Assembly (NCBI RefSeq): GCF_004341205.1
Contig: NZ_SLUL01000012.1
Location: 1-64,000 of the forward strand
DNA from: Thermolongibacillus altinsuensis
GTDB lineage: Bacteria; Bacillota; Bacilli; Bacillales; Anoxybacillaceae
DNA: 64,000 bases
Reading direction: 5' to 3'
Shown here: piece after piece, positions 54,230 through 62,530 of the stretch
Position numbering within the stretch: the first letter of the stretch is position 1
Layout of the letters: each line of letters begins with the position of its first letter
The notes under the pieces: model-generated
What the model was told of the DNA's origin: nothing
Database searches by the model: none
What the model saw: the letters and a program-made list of their open reading frames with translations, nothing else
Made by a program: the position numbers and the translations under genes

Positions 54230-55247
54230 CCGCCATCACCTCCGCTTCTACTTGTTGTTGACGAATGTAGTCAATGGCTCGATCGATTTCTGCTTCATCC
54301 CCGTCCATGTGAACAAATAAGACGCCGTAAGAACCGTGATGAGTTTGCGAAATTTTCCCTTGTAAAATATTGATGTTTAAATCAAATTGGCGAATCAAAT
54401 TGGTAATGAGTGGTTGCTCAGCCGCTTCCCCAACGAATGTGAGTTGAACCACTTTTCCGTTTGGATATTTATTGAGCAAATGTTCAATCGTTTCTTTTGT
54501 TTCTTCCGGCTCCGTGACTTGCTGTACAAACCGCTTCGTAATCGGTTGCTGCGGCTTTCGGAACACTTGTAATACTTCTCCAAGCTCCACAATTTTTCCG
54601 TTTTCCATCACCGCAACACGGTCACAAATTTTTCGAATCACATGCATTTCGTGCGTAATAAGAACGATTGTCAAACCAAGCCGACGGTTAATATCGACTA
54701 ATAAATCTAAAATCGCATCAGTCGTCTGTGGGTCTAATGCGGAAGTCGCTTCGTCACATAAGAGCACCTTCGGATTATTGGCCAATGCGCGGGCGATGCC
54801 GACACGTTGCTTTTGGCCACCGCTTAATTGAGATGGATAGGCATTTTCTCGGCCTTCTAATCCAACAAGTTGGATCAACTCGTCGACACGCTTCATTCGT
54901 TCTTCTTTCGGTACCCCTGCAATTTCAAGTGGAAATGCAATATTTTCGCGTACCGTTCTTGACCAAAGAAGATTGAAATGTTGGAAAATCATTCCGATTT
55001 CTTGACGAGCTTGACGCAATTCTTTTCCTTTAATCGCTCCCATATCGCGCCCGGACACTAATACTTTTCCGCTCGTCGGCTTTTCCAGCCCATTCAAAAG
55101 ACGAATGAGCGAGCTTTTTCCTGCACCGCTATAACCGATGATCCCGAAAATTTCTCCTTCTTGAATTTGCAAACTAATATTGTCAACGGCAGTGACATTG
55201 CCACTTTTCGCTTTATATATTTTTGTCACGTTTGACAGTGTAATCAC
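54219..55247 (-). CDS. metN: methionine ABC transporter ATP-binding protein
   Basis: 342 aa. Walker A GIIGYSGAGKSSLIRLLNG, Q-loop FQHFNLL, signature QLSGGQKQRVGIARAL, Walker B VLLCDEATSALDP, H-loop ITHEMHVI. The C-terminal NIL domain (about 265-340, VVQLTFVGEAAEQPLITNLI) binds methionine and inhibits transport when the cytoplasmic pool is full. GTG start. Under S-box control. Confidence 0.96.
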   Translation of the reverse strand: MITLSNVTKIYKAKSGNVTAVDNISLQIQEGEIFGIIGYSGAGKSSLIRLLNGLEKPTSGKVLVSGRDMGAIKGKELRQARQEIGMIFQHFNLLWSRTVRENIAFPLEIAGVPKEERMKRVDELIQLVGLEGRENAYPSQLSGGQKQRVGIARALANNPKVLLCDEATSALDPQTTDAILDLLVDINRRLGLTIVLITHEMHVIRKICDRVAVMENGKIVELGEVLQVFRKPQQPITKRFVQQVTEPEETKETIEHLLNKYPNGKVVQLTFVGEAAEQPLITNLIRQFDLNINILQGKISQTHHGSYGVLFVHMDGDEAEIDRAIDYIRQQQVEAEVMAGVD

Positions 55248-55300
55248 GCACGTCTCACCTTCCTTATCGAAACAGATGCTTATTCATCAGGTGCCATATA

Positions 55301-55464
55301 AAAAAAGCCTTTCTGCTCAAGAGAACAGAAAGGCGTAATTTACTCCATTCTGTCTCTTATCTCTCAAAGCAAAACGCTTTGTGTGAATTGGCACCATTTC
55401 AGCAAAGCGCTGACGGTTGCCGGGTTTCATAGGGCACATCCCTCCACCTCTCTTGATAAGAGCG
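55301..55464 (-). ncRNA. SAM-I (S-box) riboswitch with terminator, upstream of metN
   Basis: Minus strand: CTTATCAAGAGAGGTGGAGG (55461-55442) begins the aptamer. The conserved core continues with GGGA, GCCC, GAAACCCGGCAACC and GGTGCCAATTC and closes with AGATAAG, which pairs with CTTATC. A terminator follows: GCCTTTCTG/CAGAAAGGC and seven T (about 55334-55301). High S-adenosylmethionine should stabilise the aptamer and stop transcription before metNPQ. Confidence 0.97.
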
Positions 55465-55512
55465 CATTAATCACTTTATTCAGTTGAAGTCCTTTTTTTA
55501 TTACGAGTGTGA

Positions 55513-55541
55513 TTCTAGCATGTAAAATATATACTGTCAAT
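55513..55541 (-). promoter_or_regulatory. promoter of the S-box/metNPQ transcript
   Basis: Minus strand TTGACA (55541-55536), 17 bases, TAGAAT (55518-55513), with TG one base before the -10. Confidence 0.85.
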
Positions 55542-55597
55542 AAAAAAAATTCAATTTTTTTCTGAAAAATTCTCTCATAAGAAGGTGAGAACATCGC

Positions 55598-56908
55598 TTA
55601 CATATGCGAATAAGTGGATGAAATTCCAGTAGCCGCTTCGATCGCTTGTTCTAAATCATCAATTAGATCATCAATATTCTCAATACCAACCGATAAACGA
55701 ATTAAATCTTCCGTCACACCCGATGCCTTTAAATCTTCACCACTTAGTTGTTGATGGGTCGTACTTGCCGGATGAATAATTAAACTTTTCGCATCGCCGA
55801 CATTCGCCAAATGCGACCATAGTTTGACGTTGTTTATCACTTTCGCTCCTGCATCTCGACCGCCTCGGATCCCGAATACAACGATCGCTCCAGCTCCTTT
55901 CGGCATATATTTTTTCGCCAACTCTTTCGCTGGATGACGCTCGTGTTCAGGATATAATACCCACTCCACCGCCGGATGTTGATCTAAATATTCCACGATT
56001 TTTCTCGTGTTTGCGATATGTTCTTTCATCCGAACATGCAACGTTTCCAAGCCAAGATTAAATTGGAAAGCGTTAAACGGACTAATCGCTGGGCCTAAGT
56101 CGCGCAATAGTTGTACGCGCGCTTTCACGATATAAGCAGCATTGCCGAATGCTTCGGCATACACTAGGTGATGATAGCTCGGATCTGGAGTTATGAATCC
56201 CGGAAATTTCGGTGAATTCCAATCAAACTTTCCACCGTCAACAATGATTCCGCCAAGCGTTGTTCCATTTCCTAAAAGCCATTTGGTTGCGGAATGAATG
56301 ACAATGTCAGCACCGTGTTCAATTGGACGGCAGAGATAAGGAGTCGCAAACGTATTATCGACAATGAGAGGGATTCCTGCTTCATGCGCAATTTCGGCAA
56401 CTGCTTCAATGTCTAGCACATGCAAACTTGGGTTTCCGATCGTTTCAGCAAAAATCGCTTTCGTTTTTGGTGTAATCGCTTGGCGAAAATTCTCAGGATT
56501 GGACGGATCAACAAAACGTGTTTGAATCCCATACTTCGGAAGCGTGTTGGCAAAAAGATTATAAGTGCCTCCATATAGCGTCGATGCCGAAACAATTTCA
56601 TCTCCCGCACTAGCGATGTTTAAAATCGCGAGCGTAATCGCAGCCATACCGCTTGCCACTGCCAAGCTGCCAATTCCCCCTTCAAGCTGCGCTACCCGCT
56701 CTTCAAACACGGTCACCGTTGGATTATGAATCCGTGTATAGATATACCCAGCTTCCTTCAACCCAAACAAATTAGCGGCATGCTCTGTATTTTTAAACAA
56801 ATAGGCATTCGATTGATAAATTGGAACAGCTCGCGCCCTTGTGACAGGATCTACTTGTAGTCCCCCATGTATCGCAACCGTTTCAAATCGATACGTTTTT
56901 TCACCCAC
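55598..56908 (-). CDS. metY: O-acetylhomoserine sulfhydrylase (MetY family)
   Basis: 436 aa PLP enzyme making homocysteine from O-acetylhomoserine and sulfide. [67 protein letters not shown] Lys in [40 protein letters not shown]. The insert and length (~430) separate MetY from the shorter MetB/MetI proteins. GTG at 56908 with GGGAG 8 bases upstream. Its own promoter has a short leader without an S-box. Confidence 0.93.
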   Translation of the reverse strand: MGEKTYRFETVAIHGGLQVDPVTRARAVPIYQSNAYLFKNTEHAANLFGLKEAGYIYTRIHNPTVTVFEERVAQLEGGIGSLAVASGMAAITLAILNIASAGDEIVSASTLYGGTYNLFANTLPKYGIQTRFVDPSNPENFRQAITPKTKAIFAETIGNPSLHVLDIEAVAEIAHEAGIPLIVDNTFATPYLCRPIEHGADIVIHSATKWLLGNGTTLGGIIVDGGKFDWNSPKFPGFITPDPSYHHLVYAEAFGNAAYIVKARVQLLRDLGPAISPFNAFQFNLGLETLHVRMKEHIANTRKIVEYLDQHPAVEWVLYPEHERHPAKELAKKYMPKGAGAIVVFGIRGGRDAGAKVINNVKLWSHLANVGDAKSLIIHPASTTHQQLSGEDLKASGVTEDLIRLSVGIENIDDLIDDLEQAIEAATGISSTYSHM

Positions 56909-56950
56909 GACGATCACTCCCTTCTTATTATTCTCATCTGAATATTCGGA

Positions 56951-56979
56951 ATTTTATCATTGTTTTGAATGGAAGTCAA
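56951..56979 (-). promoter_or_regulatory. metY promoter inside the 3' end of yusD
   Basis: Minus strand TTGACT (56979-56974), 17 bases, TAAAAT (56956-56951). The -35 overlaps the yusD stop region. Leader to the GTG is only about 40 bases. Confidence 0.7.
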
Positions 56980-57326
56980 TACATCATTTCCTCGTAAGGC
57001 TTTGCTAGTAAAAAAATCGATTCCAACAAAAGAATTTGGCGAAATGTTCCTGAAATCGCCAGCTCTTTTAATCGCAATTGTTGTTGTAACTTTAACTTTC
57101 CACTTAATAAACAAGCGATGGACTGGCTAGCCCCGCGAATGGTAATCGTATCTTTCAACCGAAACGTGACGTTTTCTAGTCTTTTAATTTCATTTTTGGA
57201 GATGGCAAGCAATACGTTCCCATCTTCCCATTGAAAAGAAAGGTATAAATGATCTTCTGGTAATATCGGTACTAAATGATGGACATTTTTCACTCGTTCA
57301 ACAAATTGATCGATCAGTGTAATCAT
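56976..57326 (-). CDS. yusD: YusD-like, SCP2-type lipid-binding domain protein
   Basis: 116 aa. Beta-strand start VKNVHHLVPILPEDHLYLSF..., then LKDTITIRGASQSIACLLSG and GKLKLQQQLRLKELAISGTF, the pattern of SCP2 sterol-carrier domains (hydrophobic tunnel). Role unknown. GGGGGAGGG precedes the ATG at 57326; the frame opens at 57356. Confidence 0.72.
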   Translation of the reverse strand: MITLIDQFVERVKNVHHLVPILPEDHLYLSFQWEDGNVLLAISKNEIKRLENVTFRLKDTITIRGASQSIACLLSGKLKLQQQLRLKELAISGTFRQILLLESIFLLAKPYEEMMY

Positions 57327-57428
57327 AAAAATCCCTCCCCCTTTTAATCCTTCCATGAAGGGGAGGGAATTCCTTTATAAACTCATCGACAAATCTCTCA
57401 TTTCCCAAGAAATATGTCGAAAGCTGAC

Positions 57429-57707
57429 TTATTCAGTCAGCTCTTTGATCGTTTCATATAAGTACGGGACCGAATGAAAAGCATAAATTTTTTTCACTAG
57501 CTCCCCGTTTTTAAAAATAAGCAAACAAGGGACGCTTTCAACTTGCCACTCGATTGCTCGTTCAGGAATATAATTCAGATCTTCTTTCACAAACGTTACA
57601 TTCGGAAATAATTCCTTAACAACGTCCACCATTCTCCCCGCAACTTGGCAAGTGCCGCAAAGAGGAGTATATAAATACATCACGGTGATCTCTTTTTCTA
57701 AATCCAC
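57429..57707 (-). CDS. yusE: thioredoxin-like protein YusE
   Basis: 92 aa thioredoxin fold with the active site LYTPLCGTCQVAG (Cys17-Gly-Thr-Cys20) and cis-Pro in VESVPCLLIFKNGELV. Probably a thiol-disulfide exchange protein of the cytoplasm. GTG start with AAAGGTG upstream. Downstream hairpin AGCTGACT/AGTCAGCT at 57424-57438 lacks a T-run. Confidence 0.9.
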   Translation of the reverse strand: MDLEKEITVMYLYTPLCGTCQVAGRMVDVVKELFPNVTFVKEDLNYIPERAIEWQVESVPCLLIFKNGELVKKIYAFHSVPYLYETIKELTE

Positions 57708-57722
57708 TTTCTTTCACACCTT

Positions 57723-58070
57723 TTATAAATACTGCGCATGGACATCAATATTTGCGCTAAGCAATACAACCGCAATATGATGTTTCGGTGCAGCAGCTAC
57801 TTCGCGATACATTTTATCAATATAAAGATGCTCGGCTTTTGGGAATTCATGTCGCAACTGTTTACGGAGTTTTTCCCCAGCTTCATCAGAATCAACTAAA
57901 ATGTATACGTCTTTATCATAGAGCTCATCGACGAGTTCATCAAGCCTCGCCGTACTTAATGTTCCGTTCGTACAAATTATTTCAACTGGTTCACTAATGA
58001 TGCTTTCCAGTTTCTTTTTATCCGATCTCCCTTCAACAATAATGACTTTTTCAATTTCAACCATCGCCAT
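57723..58070 (-). CDS. yusF: Toprim-domain protein YusF
   Basis: 115 aa small Toprim protein: VIIVEGRSDKKKLESI (catalytic Glu13) and DVYILVDSDEAGEKLRK (DxD). Related to RNase M5 N-terminal domain; catalytic role not shown. ATG at 58070 chosen from three closely spaced ones behind AAGGTG. 15 bp before yusE. The 220-bp repeat lies just upstream, so any promoter must be within 58071-58148 or beyond the repeat. Confidence 0.88.
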   Translation of the reverse strand: MAMVEIEKVIIVEGRSDKKKLESIISEPVEIICTNGTLSTARLDELVDELYDKDVYILVDSDEAGEKLRKQLRHEFPKAEHLYIDKMYREVAAAPKHHIAVVLLSANIDVHAQYL

Positions 58071-58148
58071 ATCCATCACCTTACAAACAAATATATATAT
58101 GTATTATATTCTACTAGCGAGAATTTTTCTCCTTTTTATAACTATGTG

Positions 58149-58368
58149 TATAGATTCAAGTTGAATTTCCGATATATCTCATCGTGAATGGAAGAGTGCT
58201 TTTCTGCCATAGGCGGCAAGGTTTTTCTTGCCGCCCCGGCATGCTTCTAGCATGCCGATCCCGAACGTAAAACGCATGGCAGACAAATTCATTTGTCTGA
58301 TGGCGTTTTCGTTCGGGGAAGTGGCAGAAAAGCTTGTTCATGTCGAAAAATGAAGCTTATCATATATA
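58149..58368. repeat. 220-bp structured repeat, copy 2
   Basis: Colinear with 21141-21360 and the same length, differing at roughly two dozen positions, mostly in loops and flanks. Stems are kept: P1 GCTTTTCTGCCA/TGGCAGAAAAGC identical; P2 ends in G-T in place of A-T; P3 gains a G-C pair (CGGCATGC/GCATGCCG) where copy 1 has A-C; the outer pair of P4 is C-G instead of T-A (full compensation). It occupies the gap between yusF and the yusG terminator. Confidence 0.85.
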
Positions 58369-58370
58369 AA

Positions 58371-58396
58371 AAGACAGCAAATTTGCTGTCTTTTAG
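58371..58396 (-). terminator. yusG terminator
   Basis: Perfect palindrome AAAGACAGCAAATTTGCTGTCTTT at the yusG stop; on the minus strand it is followed by TTTTATATATG. Confidence 0.75.
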
Positions 58397-58629
58397 CACC
58401 ATCCGCGCTCATCATCACAATCCACATATTTCTCATCTGGAGAAGCTGTAACGGTCACATGTTTGAAAATTCTTCCGGATTTCTCATGGTAACCGGTTTT
58501 CAATTCAAATCGACGATTCGTTAAGTTTAATCGACCAATTTGTTCATTTTCGTAAAATAATCGTACTTCTTCCTCTCCTAATTTTCCAACAACCTCATTC
58601 GTTACATCCATGCTTGTTAGCTTCAACAA
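58393..58629 (-). CDS. yusG: YusG-like DUF2553 protein
   Basis: 78 aa beta-rich protein, with VVGKLGEEEVRLFYENEQIG and the diagnostic end DEKYVDCDDERGWC. Function unknown. Start uncertain: two TTG codons (58629, 58626) follow GAGGGTGTC and a T-run; the GTG at 58638 lies inside the site. The ribosome site is in the 3' arm of the gcvH terminator hairpin, an unusual overlap. Confidence 0.8.
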   Translation of the reverse strand: MLKLTSMDVTNEVVGKLGEEEVRLFYENEQIGRLNLTNRRFELKTGYHEKSGRIFKHVTVTASPDEKYVDCDDERGWC

Positions 58630-58667
58630 AAAAGACACCCTCTCTCCATTTTTTTAGATAGGGTGTC
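58628..58667 (-). terminator. gcvH terminator overlapping the yusG start
   Basis: Minus strand GACACCCT (58667-58660) pairs with AGGGTGTC (58641-58634), followed by TTTTTTG, where yusG translation begins. Confidence 0.78.
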
Positions 58668-58682
58668 CGGTTTTGCCTTTTC

Positions 58683-59066
58683 TTACTCTTCGTTAATCAT
58701 TTGTTCATATTGTTCAGCTGTTAAAAGGTTGTCCACTTCGCTTAAATCAGAAGGTTCAACAACGATCATCCATGCCTTTTCATAAGGAGATTCGTTAACA
58801 AATTCAGGGTTGTCATTGAGTGCTTCGTTCACTTCAACCACTTTTCCGCTCACTGGCGCATATAATTCAGATACGGTTTTCACGGATTCTACGCTTCCAA
58901 ATGGCTCATTCGCTGTAATTTCGGCACCGACTTCAGGCAACTCGACAAAAACGATGTCCCCTAATTCAGATTGAGCGAAATCTGTAATGCCGATTCGCAC
59001 TTTGTCTCCTTCCACGCGCACCCATTCATGTTCTTCAGAATAGCGTAATTCCTTTGGAATATTCAT
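58683..59066 (-). CDS. gcvH: glycine cleavage system H protein
   Basis: 127 aa lipoyl carrier. [39 protein letters not shown], lipoylated Lys63 in [18 protein letters not shown]. Beyond glycine cleavage, Bacillus GcvH is the relay that passes octanoyl/lipoyl groups to E2 subunits. ATG at 59066 with GGAGGG 6 bases upstream; gcvT and gcvP are not adjacent. Confidence 0.96.
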   Translation of the reverse strand: MNIPKELRYSEEHEWVRVEGDKVRIGITDFAQSELGDIVFVELPEVGAEITANEPFGSVESVKTVSELYAPVSGKVVEVNEALNDNPEFVNESPYEKAWMIVVEPSDLSEVDNLLTAEQYEQMINEE

Positions 59067-59135
59067 CTCTGTCCCTCCAACTTTCAACGATTGTTTTCCC
59101 TTTCATCATAAACCATTTCAAAGAAAAATTCACGA

Positions 59136-59492
59136 CTATTTCCACAATTCCTCATATTGTTGCTCATTAAATCCAACGGTCACTTTTTCACCGTCTGTCA
59201 AAATCGGGCGTTTGATTAACATTCCATCAGAAGCAAGCAAATCTAACATTTCTTCCTCGGAAGCCGTTTTTAGTTTCTCTTTTAACCCTAATTCGCGATA
59301 TTTCATGCCGCTTGTGTTAAAAAATTTTTTTAACTCAAGACCGCTTTTTTGATAAAGCTCGCGCAATTGTTCTTTTGACGGCGGCTGCTCGACAATATGT
59401 ACTTCTTCGACGCGAATGCCATGCTCGTCTAACCATTTTTTCGCCTTTCGACACGTTCCGCATTTTGGATACCAATAAAATGTCAACGCCAT
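59136..59492 (-). CDS. yusI: ArsC/Spx-family thioredoxin-fold protein YusI
   Basis: 118 aa. FYWYPKCGTCRKAKKWLDEHG with a Cys11-x-x-Cys14 redox pair, and RPILTDGEKVTVGFNEQQYE, the conserved ArsC/Spx 'RP...GF' segment. Closer to YffB/YusI than to Spx itself (short, no RNA polymerase-binding signature that I can identify). GAGGTGATG before the ATG. Confidence 0.88.
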   Translation of the reverse strand: MALTFYWYPKCGTCRKAKKWLDEHGIRVEEVHIVEQPPSKEQLRELYQKSGLELKKFFNTSGMKYRELGLKEKLKTASEEEMLDLLASDGMLIKRPILTDGEKVTVGFNEQQYEELWK

Positions 59493-59510
59493 AACATCAC
59501 CTCAACAAAT

Positions 59511-59538
59511 GAAGTACCAGACGGATCGTCTGGTACTT
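59511..59538. terminator. terminator of the fadNAE operon
   Basis: AAGTACCAGACG-GAT-CGTCTGGTACTT, 6 bp past the fadE stop; T-run weak. Confidence 0.75.
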
Positions 59539-59544
59539 CCATTA

Positions 59545-61329
59545 TTACACAACATAACGTTCTGCTTCAATTAATGCAGCCGCCGCTTCACGTTTTTTCG
59601 CAATGACATTGGTTGGCGTATGGCGCGTTAATTTTCTCAATGCAGATAACATCATGCGCAACGTATCTCCCTGTTCAACAGCAACAATCGTTTCTTTCGC
59701 ATGCGCTTCAATTTCATTAAACGCTTCTTGACAGAAAATTTCAGTATACAATACTTTTTGTTTATTTTTCTCAACACCTGACTTTTGAATCGCTTTTTCT
59801 GTGCGAAGAAGCGCAGATTCCATCGCATATACGTTGCCGACGATGTCGGCAATGTTCACTAAAATTTCCTGTTCTTTTTCTAGCTTTGGTCCGAATTTTT
59901 GCGCTGCTAATCCTGCAACCATCAATGCAATCTTTTTCGCATTGCGAACAAGGTATTTTTCTTTCTCAAGCACACCATCGCCCACTTCTTCTGGCATCAG
60001 CATCATCAACTCTTCTTGCAGGCTTTGCGCTTTTTGCAATAAAGGAAGCTCTCCTTTCATCGCCTTGCGCATATACATTCCCGGAACGATCAAGCGGTTA
60101 ATTTCATTCGTTCCTTCAAAAATGCGGTTAATGCGCGAATCCCGATACATTCTTTCAATCTCATATTCTTGCATAAAGCCATAGCCGCCGTGAATTTGCA
60201 CGCCTTCATCGACAATATAATCGAGCGTTTCGGTTGCAAATACTTTATTTAATGAACATTCAATCGCATATTCCGCAATCGACTTCGCAATTTCCTTTCC
60301 GTCTTTCGCCTGTTCTTCCGTTAATTGTCCCATGCGCTCTTCAAACAAACCAACTGTGCGATAGACAGAGCTCTCCGTTGCATACAATTTCGCTGCCATC
60401 GTTGCTAATTTCTCTTGTGTTAATGAAAATTTCGAAATAGGCGTTTTAAATTGTTGACGTTGGTTTGCATATTGAATTGTAATTTCTAACGCACGTTTTG
60501 CTCCGCCAACTGCACCGACGCCGAGCTTATAACGGCCGATGTTTAAAATGTTAAACGCAATGACATGGCCTTTGCCAATTTCGCCAAGCAAGTTTTCTTT
60601 TGGAACGAGCGCATCTTCTAAAATGAGCGTGCGCGTCGATGAGCTTTTAATTCCCATTTTCTTTTCTTCTGCACCTGTCGAAACACCAGGAAAATCACGT
60701 TCGACGATAAAAGCTGAAAAATGCTCGCCATCTACTTTTGCGTACACAACGAATACATCCGCAAAACCAGCGTTTGTAATCCATTGTTTTTCACCATTTA
60801 AAATATAGTGCGTGCCTTCTGCATTTAATTTCGCTGTTGTTTTCGCACCTAATGCGTCTGATCCGGACCCTGGTTCTGTTAAGGCGTATGCCGCAATTTT
60901 TTCGCCCGTCGCTAGCGCTGGGAGATACTTCCGTTTTTGCTCTTCTGTACCGAATAAAACAATTGGAAGAGAACCGATTCCGACATGAGCACCATGAGAA
61001 ATTGAAAATCCACCGGCACGCGACATTTTTTCGGCGATCAACGCTGAACTAATTTTATCAAGCCCTAATCCGCCATACTCCTCTGGTACATCTGCACCTA
61101 AAAGTCCGAGTTCCCCCGCTTGTTTTAACAATTGAACAGAACGATCAAATTCATGATTTTCTAAATGCTCTAGTTGCGGCAATACTTCGTTAACGACAAA
61201 CTCTTCCGTCGTTTTCGCAATCATTTTATGTTCATCTGTAAAATCTTCCGGCGTAAATATACGATCGCACGCGACATCTTCAATTAAAAAGCTTCCGCCT
61301 TTCACCACATTGTCTAACGCTTTTGTCAT
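59545..61329 (-). CDS. fadE: acyl-CoA dehydrogenase FadE
   Basis: 594 aa FAD enzyme of beta-oxidation. ADVPEEYGGLGLDKISSALI, AYALTEPGSGSDALGAKTTA (ACADS signature 1), EKQWITNAGFADVFVVYAKV, and QIHGGYGFMQEYEIERMYRD (signature 2, RDSRINRIFEGTNEIN). The C-terminal ~170-residue extension is as in B. subtilis YusJ and VLCAD-like enzymes. AAGGGGG before the ATG; last gene of fadN-fadA-fadE. Confidence 0.95.
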   Translation of the reverse strand: MTKALDNVVKGGSFLIEDVACDRIFTPEDFTDEHKMIAKTTEEFVVNEVLPQLEHLENHEFDRSVQLLKQAGELGLLGADVPEEYGGLGLDKISSALIAEKMSRAGGFSISHGAHVGIGSLPIVLFGTEEQKRKYLPALATGEKIAAYALTEPGSGSDALGAKTTAKLNAEGTHYILNGEKQWITNAGFADVFVVYAKVDGEHFSAFIVERDFPGVSTGAEEKKMGIKSSSTRTLILEDALVPKENLLGEIGKGHVIAFNILNIGRYKLGVGAVGGAKRALEITIQYANQRQQFKTPISKFSLTQEKLATMAAKLYATESSVYRTVGLFEERMGQLTEEQAKDGKEIAKSIAEYAIECSLNKVFATETLDYIVDEGVQIHGGYGFMQEYEIERMYRDSRINRIFEGTNEINRLIVPGMYMRKAMKGELPLLQKAQSLQEELMMLMPEEVGDGVLEKEKYLVRNAKKIALMVAGLAAQKFGPKLEKEQEILVNIADIVGNVYAMESALLRTEKAIQKSGVEKNKQKVLYTEIFCQEAFNEIEAHAKETIVAVEQGDTLRMMLSALRKLTRHTPTNVIAKKREAAAALIEAERYVV

Positions 61330-61342
61330 TTTCGATTCCCCC

Positions 61343-62518
61343 TTAAATTAATTCAAATACGCCAGCGGCACCCATTCCGCCGCCGATACACATCGTTACA
61401 ATTCCAAACTGTTCGTTGCGACGACGCATCTCATGTAACAGCGTAAGCGTCAATTTCGCTCCCGTACAACCGAGCGGATGGCCAAGCGCAATCGCGCCCC
61501 CATTTACGTTCACTTTCTCCTCATCCAATCCTAATTCGCGAATCACTTGAATCGCTTGCGAAGCAAATGCTTCATTTAATTCAATTAAGCCGATATCCGA
61601 AAGCGAAAGGCCTGCTAGTTCAAGCGCCTTTGGAATCGCAGCAACCGGACCAATTCCCATCACTTCTGGCGGAACTCCTGCGACCGCAAACGAACGGAAT
61701 TTACCAAGCGGTTTGAGCCCGAGCGCTTTTGCTTTTTCATGGTCCATGACCATCACAGCAGCAGCGCCATCGCTCGTTTGTGAAGCGTTTCCTGCCGTAA
61801 CGGTTCCATTTACTGCAAACGCAGGACGAAGCTTCGCTAGCGTTTCCATGTTTGTGTCTGGTCGTACCCCTTCGTCTTGGGAAAAGATGATTTTTTTCTC
61901 AACAACTTTATGGTCGCTCGTCACTTGACGAACCGTCACTTCAACCGGGACGATTTCATCAACAAATTTTCCTTCCGCAATGGCTTTGGCAGCTTTTTGA
62001 TGACTGCGCACCGCAAATGCATCTTGATCTTCTCGGCTCACTCCGTATTTCATCGCCACTTGCTCTGCTGTATGCCCCATCGACATGTAGTATTCCGGTG
62101 CTTCTTCTGCTAATTTGACGTTTGGCCGAACAACATGCCCCATCATTGGCACAAGGCTCATCGATTCCACTCCGCCGGCAATAATCGTATCCGCTTGACC
62201 GAGCATAATTCGTTCCGCTGCGTACGCGATCGCCTGCAATCCCGAAGAGCAATAACGGTTAATCGTAATCGCTGGCACTGTATACGGCAATCCAGCGAGC
62301 GCTCCGATGTTGCGTGCAATGTTTAATCCTTGTTCTGCTTCCGGCATCGCACAACCAATAATCAAATCGTCAATGTTCCCCTCATAGTTTCCAGCACGTT
62401 TCAACGTTTCTTTCACAACAAGCGCCCCTAAATCATCAGGGCGGACGGTTGCTAACGTCCCTTTTTTCGCTTTGCCGACAGGCGTGCGCGCCCCAGCAAC
62501 AATCACCGCTTCTTTCAC
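61343..62518 (-). CDS. fadA: acetyl-CoA acyltransferase (3-ketoacyl-CoA thiolase) FadA
   Basis: 391 aa. Nucleophile Cys in [40 protein letters not shown] (catalytic His/second signature) and [20 protein letters not shown] (second Cys). Last step of beta-oxidation. GTG start behind AAGGGGGGAG, 12 bp after fadN. Confidence 0.96.
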   Translation of the reverse strand: MKEAVIVAGARTPVGKAKKGTLATVRPDDLGALVVKETLKRAGNYEGNIDDLIIGCAMPEAEQGLNIARNIGALAGLPYTVPAITINRYCSSGLQAIAYAAERIMLGQADTIIAGGVESMSLVPMMGHVVRPNVKLAEEAPEYYMSMGHTAEQVAMKYGVSREDQDAFAVRSHQKAAKAIAEGKFVDEIVPVEVTVRQVTSDHKVVEKKIIFSQDEGVRPDTNMETLAKLRPAFAVNGTVTAGNASQTSDGAAAVMVMDHEKAKALGLKPLGKFRSFAVAGVPPEVMGIGPVAAIPKALELAGLSLSDIGLIELNEAFASQAIQVIRELGLDEEKVNVNGGAIALGHPLGCTGAKLTLTLLHEMRRRNEQFGIVTMCIGGGMGAAGVFELI

Positions 62519-62530
62519 GTTGCTCCCCCC

